Assembly: GCA_029269125.1 (NCBI GenBank)
Contig: JARHXX010000004.1
Location: forward strand, 62,001-126,000
Length of the DNA stretch: 64,000 bases
From: Kiritimatiellaeota bacterium B1221
GTDB lineage: Bacteria; Verrucomicrobiota; Kiritimatiellia; SS1-B-03-39; UBA6053
Reading direction: 5' to 3'
Translations under genes and position numbers: made by a program
Notes under the pieces: model-generated
Told to the model about the DNA's origin: nothing
The model's input: the letters and a program-made list of their open reading frames with translations, nothing else
Databases searched by the model: none
Shown here: piece by piece, positions 34,701-42,708 of the stretch
Layout of the letters: each line of letters begins with the position of its first letter
How positions within the stretch are numbered: the first letter of the stretch is position 1

Positions 34701-37219
34701 CGACAGGTGCGGGATCCGGAACTTTGCGTTTGAACCATGATGGCGCGATCTCGCTCACCCGGGACAACACAGATGTAGGTGCTTCAATCCAACTTTCCGG
34801 TGGATTAAAAGTGCAGAATCAATCAGGTTTCACCGCGTTTGTTGCTGATAACTCCTATACCGGGGGAACGGAAATCAGTGGAGGGGCGCTTCAAGTTGAA
34901 ACCAGCTCTGGTTTAGGGTCTGGTCCCCTTGATCTCTCCGGAGGGAGTTTGGTACTGAACACAAGGGTGGGCATCGATGGTGATATTACCTGGAGTGGCG
35001 GCAACATGGTAAATACACTCGGAACCTTTACCACAGGTCTCGATACGAATGGAGATTTGTTGATGTTGGGCGGTGGCGAGTTTACGCTCCTGAGCGGGCT
35101 GGGATTTCAAAACAAGGTAGAGTATCTCCTCATTGATGCCGGGTCATCCATTACTGCGGCATCTACGGATTTTAGTGGAAACAATTTGTTCAGTCTCGCT
35201 CCAGAATTTCGGGTCAGGGATGATAAACTGTTTGTGATTTATCCCGGGGCACTGGTTCTGTCGGGATCAATTTTGCAAAACAGCAACCCCGTCAATATTC
35301 CGGTCTATGCTGACTTTGTGGTCAATGGACAGGTGATGACAGGGGATCCGACGGAGAGCAATGAGGTGCGCAGTCTGAAGTTTAATTCTGGCTCCAGCTT
35401 GCAAGTGTATAATAATTTGTTGGTGAGTGATGGTGTTTTTGATGTTTCAAACGATACGGGAACTGTTTCCGGTGGACATCTTCTCACCCCCGATGATTTT
35501 TTGAAGACAGGAGGAGGTGCCCTTGTCGTCGACAGTGGGGTCACGGTGGGTGGTGACACCCGGATCAACGGAGGCGGTTTAGTGCTGTTGGGTGAGATGA
35601 ATACGGGGGACGTTTATTTGAATGGTGACCGCTTCGAGATCATTGGAACGGTCAATGCACAGGGAGCGGTTCATTTGAATCAGGGGTCGACGATCGTGAA
35701 CGGACAGCTTGCTGCGAATTCCGGAGTAAATCTCAACGGAGGCCGTTTGGGGGGAACGGGTCAAATTCAGGGAAATCTGCGTAACATCGGGGGCACGGTT
35801 GCCCCGGGCAATTCTATCGGCACTCTAAACGTCAATGGGAACTATACCCAAAGCGCCGGTGGCAGGTTAGAAGTTGAATACGCAAGTGCTTCTGCGCTGG
35901 ATCAACTGATGGTTTCAGGAACCGCCATTTTGAATGGCACATTAAGGTTGATCAAAACCGGTTCCGGGGTGGCCTACGGGGATTCGGCCCGGTTCCTGTC
36001 GGCCCAGGGCGGGATCCAGGGGCAGTTTTCGAATATCAGGGGCCTTCCTGATGGTTTCCGGGCGCGCCAGTGGCGCAGTGGAAACGGGACGAACCTGAAT
36101 CTGCTGTTCGCACCCTCCAGTTACACTCTGGTGGCGCAGGGTGTGAATCAGATTTCTGTCGCAACGGCCCTGGACGAATGGCTGAAGAGTTCAAATCCTG
36201 AATATACGGCGGCAACTTTTGAGTTGGATCAACTCCGGGCCGCAGAATATGCGGGTGTATTTGAAAGCATGTTGCCTTCGCTGTATCCGGCGCTCACGGA
36301 ACGGGGACTGAACGATGCCTACCATGATGGTCGCAGTGTAATCTCCCAAGCGGTGAGTGCACGCTGGATGCCGCGTCCGGAGGCGGACAGTGACCGTCAG
36401 GGATGGCGGTTATGGACCGATCTTCGGGGCGGGTACTCCAACAACAATGTGTTCAGTATGGACGAACAAGGGGGCGTGCTGTTGGTGGGGATGGATCAGC
36501 AACTTGGTGAAGATGCCGTACTTGGATTTTATCTGGGGGGACAGGATATTGAATCCGACACGGGCGGGAACCAAGTTTCATATGATGGAGAAGGGGTTCG
36601 TTACGGTGTATACGGCAGTTTGGGTGTGGCAGAAGCAGGCTATGTTTCGGTGGTGGCCGGGGGTGGTCAGACGGATTATGACAGCAAACGCGTGCTTCCC
36701 TTTGAGCAAAGTACAACCGCCTCACCGGAAGCTTCGGATTGGTTCACCCGGGTGGAAGCGGGCTGGAAATTTGATCTGGGTGTGAGTCTCACGCCGTTTG
36801 TGGGGTGGCAATATTCTGAAAGCACGCTGGATGCTATCACGGAAGAGGGGGATTCGGTGTTTGCCCTCTCGGTGGAGGACAGTGAAAGGGTTCGAAACGA
36901 AGGTTATGCCGGTTTCGAGTTGGCCAAAGCCATTGCATATAATGATTCGCCTTCCATCCTGCGTCCTTTTGTGCGGGTGTTGATTCGCTCAGATTTTTCT
37001 GATGCACCGGATGCGATGGCGGCCCGGCTGGATCAGGGGAGCAGCGCTTCATTTGACTATCAGCCACAGACAGCTGAAACCGATGGGTTGGAAGCCGGGA
37101 CGGGGATTCGTTGGATTCATCCTGAAAGCGGTTGGGGGCTGAATGTGGGTTACACCGGGTTCTTCGGGGATGATCATGATAACCACATGGTGAATATGGG
37201 GGTATCCTACGGCCGGTGA
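28781..37219 (+). CDS. Giant autotransporter with beta-strand repeat passenger
   Basis: A 2812-residue type Va secreted protein. ATG at 28781 opens onto a signal peptide (MIYLAKFLFVCVLVLSPNAFS). The passenger contains about twelve autotransporter-associated beta-strand repeats of the form LTKxGxGVLTLSGxNTYxGGTT, spread from 29230 to 34900; six short Asn-rich AGNAxIxNN units at 29460-29830; and T5SS/PEP-CTERM-type repeats (34080-34640, VGxxxxGxGELLVRN). I see no Cys after the signal peptide. The last ~270 residues (from about 36400, WRLWTDLRGGY) form the translocator beta-barrel. Its final residues are VSYGR, not the usual aromatic end. Likely role: adhesion or surface coat. Monocistronic; 259 bases without genes precede it. 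Confidence 0.95.
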   Translation: MIYLAKFLFVCVLVLSPNAFSQIVVAGDVNPSPATQPIWTVGGNLLVGDIGIGGLEINDSGEVNAIGVVAAYFGGSVGSIQLNGGLLRTGQLSEGNGSGIVIFDGGILQLTGNQAALFSGFEAGDVILEAGGGTIDTQAFAVSSGIELGGTGSLTKIGSGVLTLSAANTYSGGTTVREGTLTVTHSSGLGSGDVTTETGTLKIMNGITFQNTIHNNELGFSEFHDTTSAGNANITNRDGGIRFEDTSSAGSAVILNNRLNLSSGDSFAHFFDNSTAGNAHITNNGGLTSFEGSSTAGNATIINNSAGFIYFLGNASAGNARITNNSGGSTIIRGTNNNLENAKFTNNAGGMVHIALHTGDVTIGEVFGAGNINLGGNNLTLGGLNTSGTISGVIYDDGLAGSLTKSGTGVLTLSGENTYTGGTTLSQGTLQIGDGGTTGSINGNVTNNSTLIFNRSDDLTFGGVISGTGTLTKQGAGVLTLSGVNTYAGGTTLEEGSLSVGSNENLGENSGQLVFDGGTLQTTGTFSMDRATTINAGGATFKVDSGTTLTSNGSLSGSGMLTKTGEGTLKIDTVSSSLHSGGTLISQGTLHHSRSTINRAGNITNHATLEFNVGSLGASSNYYDVISGTGRFVKSGLGSVRLYNANTYSGGTIISEGTLELSDGGALVGDVINNGSLSFSQNYNHIFAGTISGNGDVAKWSSNTLTLTGDNTYTGGTTVAGGTLSLGTNTAAGTGTITTTGSAIDYAHGISVANPITINWGSTQLQVLSGHATQSGVISEAGGARLLEKIGAGTLTLSAANTYTGGTTLSAGSLVIGHNNALGTGDLTIGTGTTIEGDNAWRITNDMLAQGDFSVAPRNTLPGLSALELDGNLDLGASTRTITNTLDFNVFEFGQVNFGGVISGDAGTGLTLADMGAAPGTNAVFFRFDGSAANTYSGLTTLGSNVSLALAKSAGVTALSGNAVLGTESVIVVENDEQIEDNANLLFEGTGRLQVGTGTDVTETVGSLSDDGSGNANISLADNAGGSTLRVGSGNFTGIIEEGVAGGVSVEKYGTDSLTLSGENTYLGNTLVSGGTLLVNNAAGSATGSGDVQVLNGATLGGSGFITGEVTIENGAHLTAGNSAGTLTTGDLLLNDNSQLDFELDTPGVVGGGINDLIVVNGDLQLDGVLNLSDLGSFGVGVYRLFNYTGTLTDNGLLFGVLPGVYDLTVETGTANEINLSVMTASEQYWDGVNTTPDGTVNGGSGIWDGSRTNWTNTAGNANASWAGGLDAVFGGTAGTVTIADGFSADAAHLDFQVGGYELEASGSGGISLSAQTGITTAPGTTTISAPISGAGSLAKYGAGVLVLEDANSYTGGTHLNEGELVIGDDNALGTGTLTIEDGTILSTPQPSGFFPIAGTTDLANDIVVNGDFSVRPEGKVIVLSSFSLNGDIDLSGGIRTITNLTAAGPLHLNGVISNGGITLEKDAGNNSAYFQFGGSAANTYTGDSTVGEGVSLSLSKNDDTTAIVGDLFIENDATVQTLNDEQIADDSLVHLEGNATFRVGLLGNQTETIGILSDDGSGNGSVALNGFLNGSSLRVQEGDFSGVISGGGYWTTSLEKYGNGLLTLSGTNTYRGGTLISGGRLRISDDANLGDTAGDLTFDGGALQTTANVTTDRDTYLNGQGGILNTRNGSVLRHEGMIDGTGELSKRGNGVLLLSGTNTYTGRTEVLNGQIAITEGGSIDIRSNIVIAPDAADNGSFWVSGAGGGGMAKTSEALVVGRAGFAEIFVDEGGTVEANGVFLGRRDSGFGYLLIDGAGSMLTATAGGSFDGEISIGHRGEGLMEIEDGGNVTAEVVTVGTTTRGVGELLVRNSGSTLLVEDELIIADRGFGDLFVRDEAVVTSGTAVIGAQTDADGLAVLNNGTWVVEDSSMIIGQEGVGVLALRDSGRLDQSGVAGPVVLGSLAGGEGEIVIGGRGATARAAGILDVSEITTGAGSGTLRLNHDGAISLTRDNTDVGASIQLSGGLKVQNQSGFTAFVADNSYTGGTEISGGALQVETSSGLGSGPLDLSGGSLVLNTRVGIDGDITWSGGNMVNTLGTFTTGLDTNGDLLMLGGGEFTLLSGLGFQNKVEYLLIDAGSSITAASTDFSGNNLFSLAPEFRVRDDKLFVIYPGALVLSGSILQNSNPVNIPVYADFVVNGQVMTGDPTESNEVRSLKFNSGSSLQVYNNLLVSDGVFDVSNDTGTVSGGHLLTPDDFLKTGGGALVVDSGVTVGGDTRINGGGLVLLGEMNTGDVYLNGDRFEIIGTVNAQGAVHLNQGSTIVNGQLAANSGVNLNGGRLGGTGQIQGNLRNIGGTVAPGNSIGTLNVNGNYTQSAGGRLEVEYASASALDQLMVSGTAILNGTLRLIKTGSGVAYGDSARFLSAQGGIQGQFSNIRGLPDGFRARQWRSGNGTNLNLLFAPSSYTLVAQGVNQISVATALDEWLKSSNPEYTAATFELDQLRAAEYAGVFESMLPSLYPALTERGLNDAYHDGRSVISQAVSARWMPRPEADSDRQGWRLWTDLRGGYSNNNVFSMDEQGGVLLVGMDQQLGEDAVLGFYLGGQDIESDTGGNQVSYDGEGVRYGVYGSLGVAEAGYVSVVAGGGQTDYDSKRVLPFEQSTTASPEASDWFTRVEAGWKFDLGVSLTPFVGWQYSESTLDAITEEGDSVFALSVEDSERVRNEGYAGFELAKAIAYNDSPSILRPFVRVLIRSDFSDAPDAMAARLDQGSSASFDYQPQTAETDGLEAGTGIRWIHPESGWGLNVGYTGFFGDDHDNHMVNMGVSYGR

Positions 37220-37864
37220 TGTGCAGGCGCAACGGCCCTGCAATCGTTATCGAAATCAAAATCGCAATCAGCATCGGATGATTAAGCTTTTCTCGGTGTC
37301 CCCGTGTGAAAAAAAATGACGGTTTGTTTTGGTTTTCTCACGGATCCACGGGGGCACGGGGAAGAAGAGTGCGGATCTCCTATGAACCATCGGCATCGAT
37401 TTCCCGTTGTTTGGTTTTATTTTAGTCACCAAAGGGTGCAAAAGGAAGCCCCGCCTTATCGCCATGTCTTCGGCAGGGAAACCCTGTTGTGGAATCTCTT
37501 TTGAGTACATGGTGTACAACCCGGAGCGGGTGGTGGGGGAGGAGGCTAGGTTGTGGGTGTTTGTGATAACGGGTTGGTTGGGTGGATGCTGAAATCGGTT
37601 TTTTCGCGGAGGAATCATGATGCATCCACCAGAAGTAATTAAAAGGAATGCTGCGATCCTGGCTCGCCTTGGGGGACGGATTGCTGAACGTAGACGAGGG
37701 GCAGCCGGTTTGGGTCTTAAGTATAGGGGAGAGGGAGGCTAATCTCCCTGCTTTCAAGCTTGCAAAAAGTGGTTTTATGCCTCATAGAATTTCGCTCTCT
37801 TACTGGAAAACCCTGTTTTCCCGCATTTTTTTAGAACGCCCTAACGCCTTAATGGACCAAGATT
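37220..37864. other. Gene-free region with repeat-like elements
   Basis: No convincing gene in 645 bases. From left to right: a TGCAGG/CCTGCA hairpin (37222-37242); a run of ATCGAA-like hexamers (37242-37278); an inverted repeat, GTGTCCCCGTG (37296-37306) with CACGGGGGCAC (37347-37357), one mismatch, with A- and T-rich flanks inside; and a small frame 37620-37742 (40 codons, GGAGG ahead, containing ILARLGGRIAERRRG) that could be a relic or a tiny gene but is unsupported. The promoter of fusA must lie near the right end. Confidence 0.55.
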
Positions 37865-39958
37865 ATGAGTAATGACCTTAGATTGACCCGTAATATCGGG
37901 ATCTCCGCCCATATTGACAGTGGTAAAACCACTTTGACAGAACGTATTCTTTTTTACACCGGAACCATTCATAAGATTGAGGAAGTTCGTGGTGGAGGCG
38001 ACGGTGCGACCATGGACCACATGGAATTGGAGAAAGAAAAAGGGATTACCATTACCTCTGCGGCGACTACAGTTGCCTGGAAAGATAACAAAATTAACAT
38101 CATTGATACGCCGGGACACGTGGATTTCACGGTGGAAGTGGAACGTTCCCTGCGTGTATTGGATGGTGCGATCCTGGTTCTTTGCGGCGTGGCGGGCGTT
38201 CAGTCCCAGTCCATCACGGTTGACCGTCAGATGAAGCGCTACAAAGTACCCCGTTTGGCTTTCATCAACAAATTGGACCGTACCGGTGCCAATCCTGAGA
38301 AAGTGACTGCGGATTTGTGTGAGAAACTCGGTTTGAATGCGGTTATGTTCCAGTTGCCGATCGGCATCGAAGGTGATCTTGCCGGTGCGGTGGATCTGTT
38401 CACCCGCAAAGCGTATTATAACCGCGGTGACCGCGGGGAAATCATTGAAGAACTCGACGTACCTGCCGACATGGTGGATGCGGTAGAAGAAAAACGTGAA
38501 ATCATGATGGAAGCGGTTTCCATGTTTGACGACGCGATCATGGAAAAACTTTTGGAAGGCGAAGAGCCCACCCCTGAAGAATTCCACGCCACCGTACGTA
38601 AAGCGGTTATCGCCAATGAACTGGTGCCGGTTTACATGGGATCTGCTTTCAAAAACCGCGGGGTTCAACCCATGTTGGATGCGGTAAGCCGTTACTTGCC
38701 CAGCCCCCTGGACGTGAAAAACTTCGCCAAAAAAGTGGGTGCGGAAGATGAGTCCGTTGAATTGCTTCCCAAAGCGGATTTACCCATGGTGGCCATGGCG
38801 TTTAAGATTACCGACGAAACTTTCGGTCAGTTGACCTACACCCGGGTTTACCAGGGCACCCTGAAAAAGGGCATGACCATGGAAAACACCCGTACCGGCA
38901 AACGCATCCGTCTGGGCCGTTTGTTGCGGATGCATTCTGATGACCGTGCAAACATTGATGAAGCCTCTGCCGGGGATATCGTGGCGATGGTGGGTGTGGA
39001 TTGTGCTTCCGGTGATACCTTCACCGACGAAGGTGTGGACCTGACTTGTGAATCCATGTTTGTACCCGAACCGGTGATTTCGTTCTCCGTTTCTTGTCCC
39101 GACAGTGGGGACTACGAGAAAATGTCCAAAGCGCTGCAGCGCTTTATGAAGGAAGATCCGACGTTCCGCGTCCACACCGATGAGGAATCCGGCGAAACCA
39201 TTATCAGCGGGATGGGCGAACTTCACCTCGAAATTTACATTGAGCGTATCAAGCGTGAATACAAAGCCCTGGTTGAAGTTGGACCTCCGCAGGTGAACTA
39301 CCGTGAAGCGATCACTGCGCCGACTGATTTCTCTTATACCCACAAGAAACAGTCCGGTGGTTCCGGTCAGTTTGCGGTGGTCATGGGGAATGTTGAGCCC
39401 ATGGAAGCCAACTCTGAAGATATTTATGAGTTTGTGGACCAGATCAAAGGCGGTAACATTCCGAGCGAATATATTCCGGCTGTAGATAAAGGATTCCAAG
39501 ACGTGATGAACGAAGGTCCGTTGGCCGCTTTCCCGGTGGTAGGGGTGCGTGCGAACCTGACTGACGGAAAATACCATGACGTTGACTCCAGTGATATGGC
39601 TTTCCGTATCGCGGCCCGTAACGCGATGCGTGAAGCGATTCGTAAAGCCAGTCCCAAAATTCTGGAACCGATGATGAAAGTGGAAGTGGAAACACCCGAA
39701 GAGTATCAGGGTTCCGTGATCGGTGACTTGAGTTCCCGTCGGGGAATCATTGGATCCATGGATGCCCGTGGGGATGTGAATGTGGTAAATGCCTCTGTTC
39801 CTCTGGCCGAAATGTTTGGTTACTCTACCGCGCTGCGCTCGTTGACCGCCGGTAAAGCGACATATTCCATGGAGTTTGAAAACTTCACGCCGGCGCCGAA
39901 CAACATTGCCAAAGAAGTGATGGAAGCCCGGGCTGCGAAGCTGAAGAACGACGACTGA
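37865..39958 (+). CDS. fusA: Elongation factor G, mitochondrial-EFG1-like type
   Basis: A 697-residue translational GTPase that drives ribosomal translocation. GTPase motifs are AHIDSGKTT (G1), DTPGH (G3) and NKLD (G4); domains II-V follow with [12 protein letters not shown] and a C-terminal [20 protein letters not shown]. The G1 motif reads AHIDSGKTT rather than AHIDAGKTT of ordinary bacterial EF-G, and [23 protein letters not shown] and ASGDTFTD resemble mitochondrial EF-G1 and the spirochaete/planctomycete EF-G1 group. It stands alone, not in a str operon with rpsL, rpsG and tuf. A second EF-G elsewhere in the genome is expected. Confidence 0.95.
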   Translation: MSNDLRLTRNIGISAHIDSGKTTLTERILFYTGTIHKIEEVRGGGDGATMDHMELEKEKGITITSAATTVAWKDNKINIIDTPGHVDFTVEVERSLRVLDGAILVLCGVAGVQSQSITVDRQMKRYKVPRLAFINKLDRTGANPEKVTADLCEKLGLNAVMFQLPIGIEGDLAGAVDLFTRKAYYNRGDRGEIIEELDVPADMVDAVEEKREIMMEAVSMFDDAIMEKLLEGEEPTPEEFHATVRKAVIANELVPVYMGSAFKNRGVQPMLDAVSRYLPSPLDVKNFAKKVGAEDESVELLPKADLPMVAMAFKITDETFGQLTYTRVYQGTLKKGMTMENTRTGKRIRLGRLLRMHSDDRANIDEASAGDIVAMVGVDCASGDTFTDEGVDLTCESMFVPEPVISFSVSCPDSGDYEKMSKALQRFMKEDPTFRVHTDEESGETIISGMGELHLEIYIERIKREYKALVEVGPPQVNYREAITAPTDFSYTHKKQSGGSGQFAVVMGNVEPMEANSEDIYEFVDQIKGGNIPSEYIPAVDKGFQDVMNEGPLAAFPVVGVRANLTDGKYHDVDSSDMAFRIAARNAMREAIRKASPKILEPMMKVEVETPEEYQGSVIGDLSSRRGIIGSMDARGDVNVVNASVPLAEMFGYSTALRSLTAGKATYSMEFENFTPAPNNIAKEVMEARAAKLKNDD

Positions 39959-39980
39959 GTCTCAGGACTTCTTTCGAGAT

Positions 39981-40014
39981 AAAAAAAGGTTCTCCTTCGG
40001 GAGAACCTTTTTTT
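39981..40014 (+). terminator. Bidirectional terminator between fusA and sulfatase
   Basis: GGTTCTCC/GGAGAACC stem with a TTCG tetraloop, flanked by seven A on the left and seven T on the right. It lies 22 bases after fusA and 20 bases from the end of the convergent sulfatase gene, so it can serve both. Confidence 0.92.
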
Positions 40015-40034
40015 ATCTTTCATCGAAATCGGAA

Positions 40035-41516
40035 TTACTCAGGCGTTCGGCTGAGCATCCACCAAAGTTGGGGCCATTCCACATTCCCGGTATTGGGTTG
40101 ATCGGGTCCGGGGGTACTGCGCCCCCTGCGGACCATGGAGCTGAGATCGTCCTGCAGCTCTTTCACAACCTCCGGATATTCTGCCTCAAGGTTGCGGTTT
40201 TCCCCGATGTCGTCCTCCAGGTTGTAAAGTTGTACGGGCGGGAGTAAATGGTCATCATCTTTCCCGGGGCGGGGCCGGCTCCATCCTCCTGATCCCGGGC
40301 ACATTTCGAACTTCCATTTTCCTTTCCGGATCGCGAATGCGCCAAAGAAGGAATGGTGCACGGTGGCTTCCCTGACCGGTGCTTTGGCCTCGCCCTGTAA
40401 AAGAGAGAGTGTGCTCACGCTGTCTACGGCTTCATTTTCGGCCAGGGGCACATTCAGAAAGTCTGCACAGGTTGCAAAGAAATCTGATAAACAAACGATT
40501 TCATCTGTCGCACTGCCTGCCTGGATGACGGCGGGCCATTCCATAATCAGGGGAATGCGGTGCCCCCCTTCATAGATGTCAGCTTTATGCCCCCTGAAAA
40601 CGTGGCTGGGGTTGTGTCCATATTCGGCCAGCTTCTCAAAGTCGGCCCGGGGAGAGCATCCGTTGTCAGACGTGAAGACGATCAAAGTGTTTTCCGCAGT
40701 TCCTGAATGGGCCACGGCCTCGCGGATCTGCCTGACCGTATCATCCACCATCAAACAGAAATCGGCGTAAGGATTGAGTCCGGATTTCCCCTGAAACGCC
40801 GGGGTGGGCAAAATCGGGGTGTGAGGTGCTCCGATGGGGAAATACAGGAAGTAAGGTTTTTCCGATTTTTTGTGGTTCTTGATATAATCCACCGCCCGGC
40901 GGGTGAGCTGGGGCAGGCAGTCCATGTGATCAAAATCAGGGGCGATGGGACCCGGACGCCAGTACGCCTGGAAATCATCATTTTCTTCAATCATCCGGTC
41001 GGGGACTGCGGTGGGGTGGCGGTCCCGGATATACACATACGGGGGCATATCGGGGCTGCCGACCAGACCGTGAAAACGGTCGAATCCGCAGTCGACAGGG
41101 CCACCTGTAATAGGACCTGTATAATCAATATCTTCCGGTTTCGGACCGGTTTTGGTCCAGTTCCAACCCAGATGCCATTTGCCGATGCAGTTTGTCTCAT
41201 ATCCCTGGGTTTTCAAAAAACCGGCAACCGTGGGCATGTCTTTTTCAATTACCGGTTTGTCGTAGCCAAAAACAACCCCTTCTTTTAGCCAGCTTCGCCA
41301 GTTGTAGCGTCCGGTGAGAATGCTATAACGGGAAGGTGTACAGACCGCAGAGGTGGAGTGGGCATCTCGGAAATACATCCCGTTCGACGCCATTTCATCC
41401 AGATGGCGGGTGTGAATTTTTGCATCCGGGTTCAGGCAACTGAGGTCGCCATAACCCATGTCGTCTGCGAGGATGTAAACAATATTAGGTGCTTCGCGGC
41501 ATAAAGAATTTTTCAT
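40035..41516 (-). CDS. Arylsulfatase A-type sulfatase, no signal peptide
   Basis: The product (493 residues from the ATG at 41514-41516; a GTG two codons upstream is possible) shows the sulfatase metal site NIVYILADDMGYGDL, the formylglycine motif CTPSRYSILTGR with Cys59, GKWHLGW and the second metal site FTSDNGCSP. It hydrolyses sulfate esters. As with the sulfatase at 24823-26316 there is no export signal. It stands between fusA and galE and shares no operon with a glycosidase in this window. A maturase for the Cys-to-formylglycine step is not present here. Confidence 0.93.
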   Translation of the reverse strand: MKNSLCREAPNIVYILADDMGYGDLSCLNPDAKIHTRHLDEMASNGMYFRDAHSTSAVCTPSRYSILTGRYNWRSWLKEGVVFGYDKPVIEKDMPTVAGFLKTQGYETNCIGKWHLGWNWTKTGPKPEDIDYTGPITGGPVDCGFDRFHGLVGSPDMPPYVYIRDRHPTAVPDRMIEENDDFQAYWRPGPIAPDFDHMDCLPQLTRRAVDYIKNHKKSEKPYFLYFPIGAPHTPILPTPAFQGKSGLNPYADFCLMVDDTVRQIREAVAHSGTAENTLIVFTSDNGCSPRADFEKLAEYGHNPSHVFRGHKADIYEGGHRIPLIMEWPAVIQAGSATDEIVCLSDFFATCADFLNVPLAENEAVDSVSTLSLLQGEAKAPVREATVHHSFFGAFAIRKGKWKFEMCPGSGGWSRPRPGKDDDHLLPPVQLYNLEDDIGENRNLEAEYPEVVKELQDDLSSMVRRGRSTPGPDQPNTGNVEWPQLWWMLSRTPE

Positions 41517-41588
41517 ACCCACAAGGGCTATGTTAATTCATTTTAGCTGCCAAGTTTGAATGCCCTGCTGAACGCACCCAGGTTTTGG

Positions 41589-42593
41589 TTATGAGTAATG
41601 ACCCTTTTTCGGACCGTCGGTCCAAGCCCAGGCGGTTTTGAGGATCATGTCGAGGTCTTTGTATTCGGCTTCCCAGCCGAGGAGCTCTTTGGCTTTGGCG
41701 GGGGCGGCCACCAGCTCGGGGGGATCGCCTTCGCGGCGTTCGCCGATGACCACGGGGATTTCTTTACCTGTGACGCGTTCGGCGGCGGCGATGAGCTCTT
41801 TTACGGAAACACCGATGCCGGTGCCGAGGTTGCACTGGAAGGATTCTGCGCCTTCGCTTAATTTATCGATGGCGAGAATGTGGGCACGGGCGAGATCGTT
41901 GACATGGATGTAGTCGCGGATACAGGAGCCGTCGGGGGTGGGGTAGTCGGTACCGAAAATGGTGATGTGTTCCCGGGTGCCGGCGGCGGCTTCGAGCACC
42001 AACGGAATAAGATGGGTCTCGGGGTTGTGGTCTTCGCCGATTTGTCCGTCCAAACTGCAGCCGGATGCGTTGAAGTAGCGTAAAGCCGCGTATTTAAGTC
42101 CGTAGGCATGGGAGAAATCGGCCAGTACCCGTTCCAGCATGAGTTTGCTGGCCCCGTAGGGGTTGATCGGATTTTGCGGGTGGTTTTCGTCGATGGGGAC
42201 GTACTGCGGATTGCCGTAGGTGGCGCAGGTGGAGGAAAAGATGAAGATTTCCACGCCGTGGTCACGCATGGCATCGAGCAGGATGATGGGGGCTGCCAAG
42301 TTGTTTTGATAGTATTTGGAAGGTTCGGTGACGGATTCGCCCACGTAGGCGTAGGCGGCAAAATGCATGACCGCGCCGATGTTGTGCTCCGTGAATAATT
42401 TATCCAGCAAGGGCCGATCACCGAGGTCGCCTTGGATGAAGGTCACTTCGTCGTCGACGATGGCTTCGGGGTGCCCGTAAACCAAGTTATCCAGTACTAC
42501 GACTTTTTTGCCGTTGGCGACGAGTTGACGAACGGTGTGGGAACCGATGTATCCGGCGCCACCTACTACGAGAATTGCTTGGTCTTGGGTCAT
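41589..42593 (-). CDS. galE: UDP-glucose 4-epimerase
   Basis: GalE interconverts UDP-glucose and UDP-galactose for the Leloir pathway and surface sugars. The 334-residue SDR has VVGGAGYIGSHTVRQL for NAD, SSTCATYG with the catalytic Ser/Thr region, YGASK with the catalytic Tyr and Lys, and the GalE-specific RYFNASGCSLDGQIGEDH and SCIRDYIHVNDLA. Length is normal. It stands alone on the minus strand, followed by a sulfatase on the same strand after 72 bases. Confidence 0.96.
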   Translation of the reverse strand: MTQDQAILVVGGAGYIGSHTVRQLVANGKKVVVLDNLVYGHPEAIVDDEVTFIQGDLGDRPLLDKLFTEHNIGAVMHFAAYAYVGESVTEPSKYYQNNLAAPIILLDAMRDHGVEIFIFSSTCATYGNPQYVPIDENHPQNPINPYGASKLMLERVLADFSHAYGLKYAALRYFNASGCSLDGQIGEDHNPETHLIPLVLEAAAGTREHITIFGTDYPTPDGSCIRDYIHVNDLARAHILAIDKLSEGAESFQCNLGTGIGVSVKELIAAAERVTGKEIPVVIGERREGDPPELVAAPAKAKELLGWEAEYKDLDMILKTAWAWTDGPKKGHYS

Positions 42594-42708
42594 AATTTGT
42601 TTCCTTGCGCTTAAATCCTGCTCTTACTTTTTATCTTAACCGCACGCATAATCTACCGGAAGAGATCAGATTCAATTGGGACGGGGCGTACGATTAAGAT
42701 GATGAGAA

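Noticed and set aside
28781..37219. Passenger repeats taken for a CRISPR or DNA-level tandem array
   Set aside because: The repeats are conserved in protein, diverged in DNA, and unevenly spaced; there is no repeat-spacer pattern.
37620..37742. 40-codon frame with GGAGG ahead, between autotransporter and fusA
   Set aside because: Too short, in a repeat-like spacer and without recognised relatives; mentioned only within the spacer entry.
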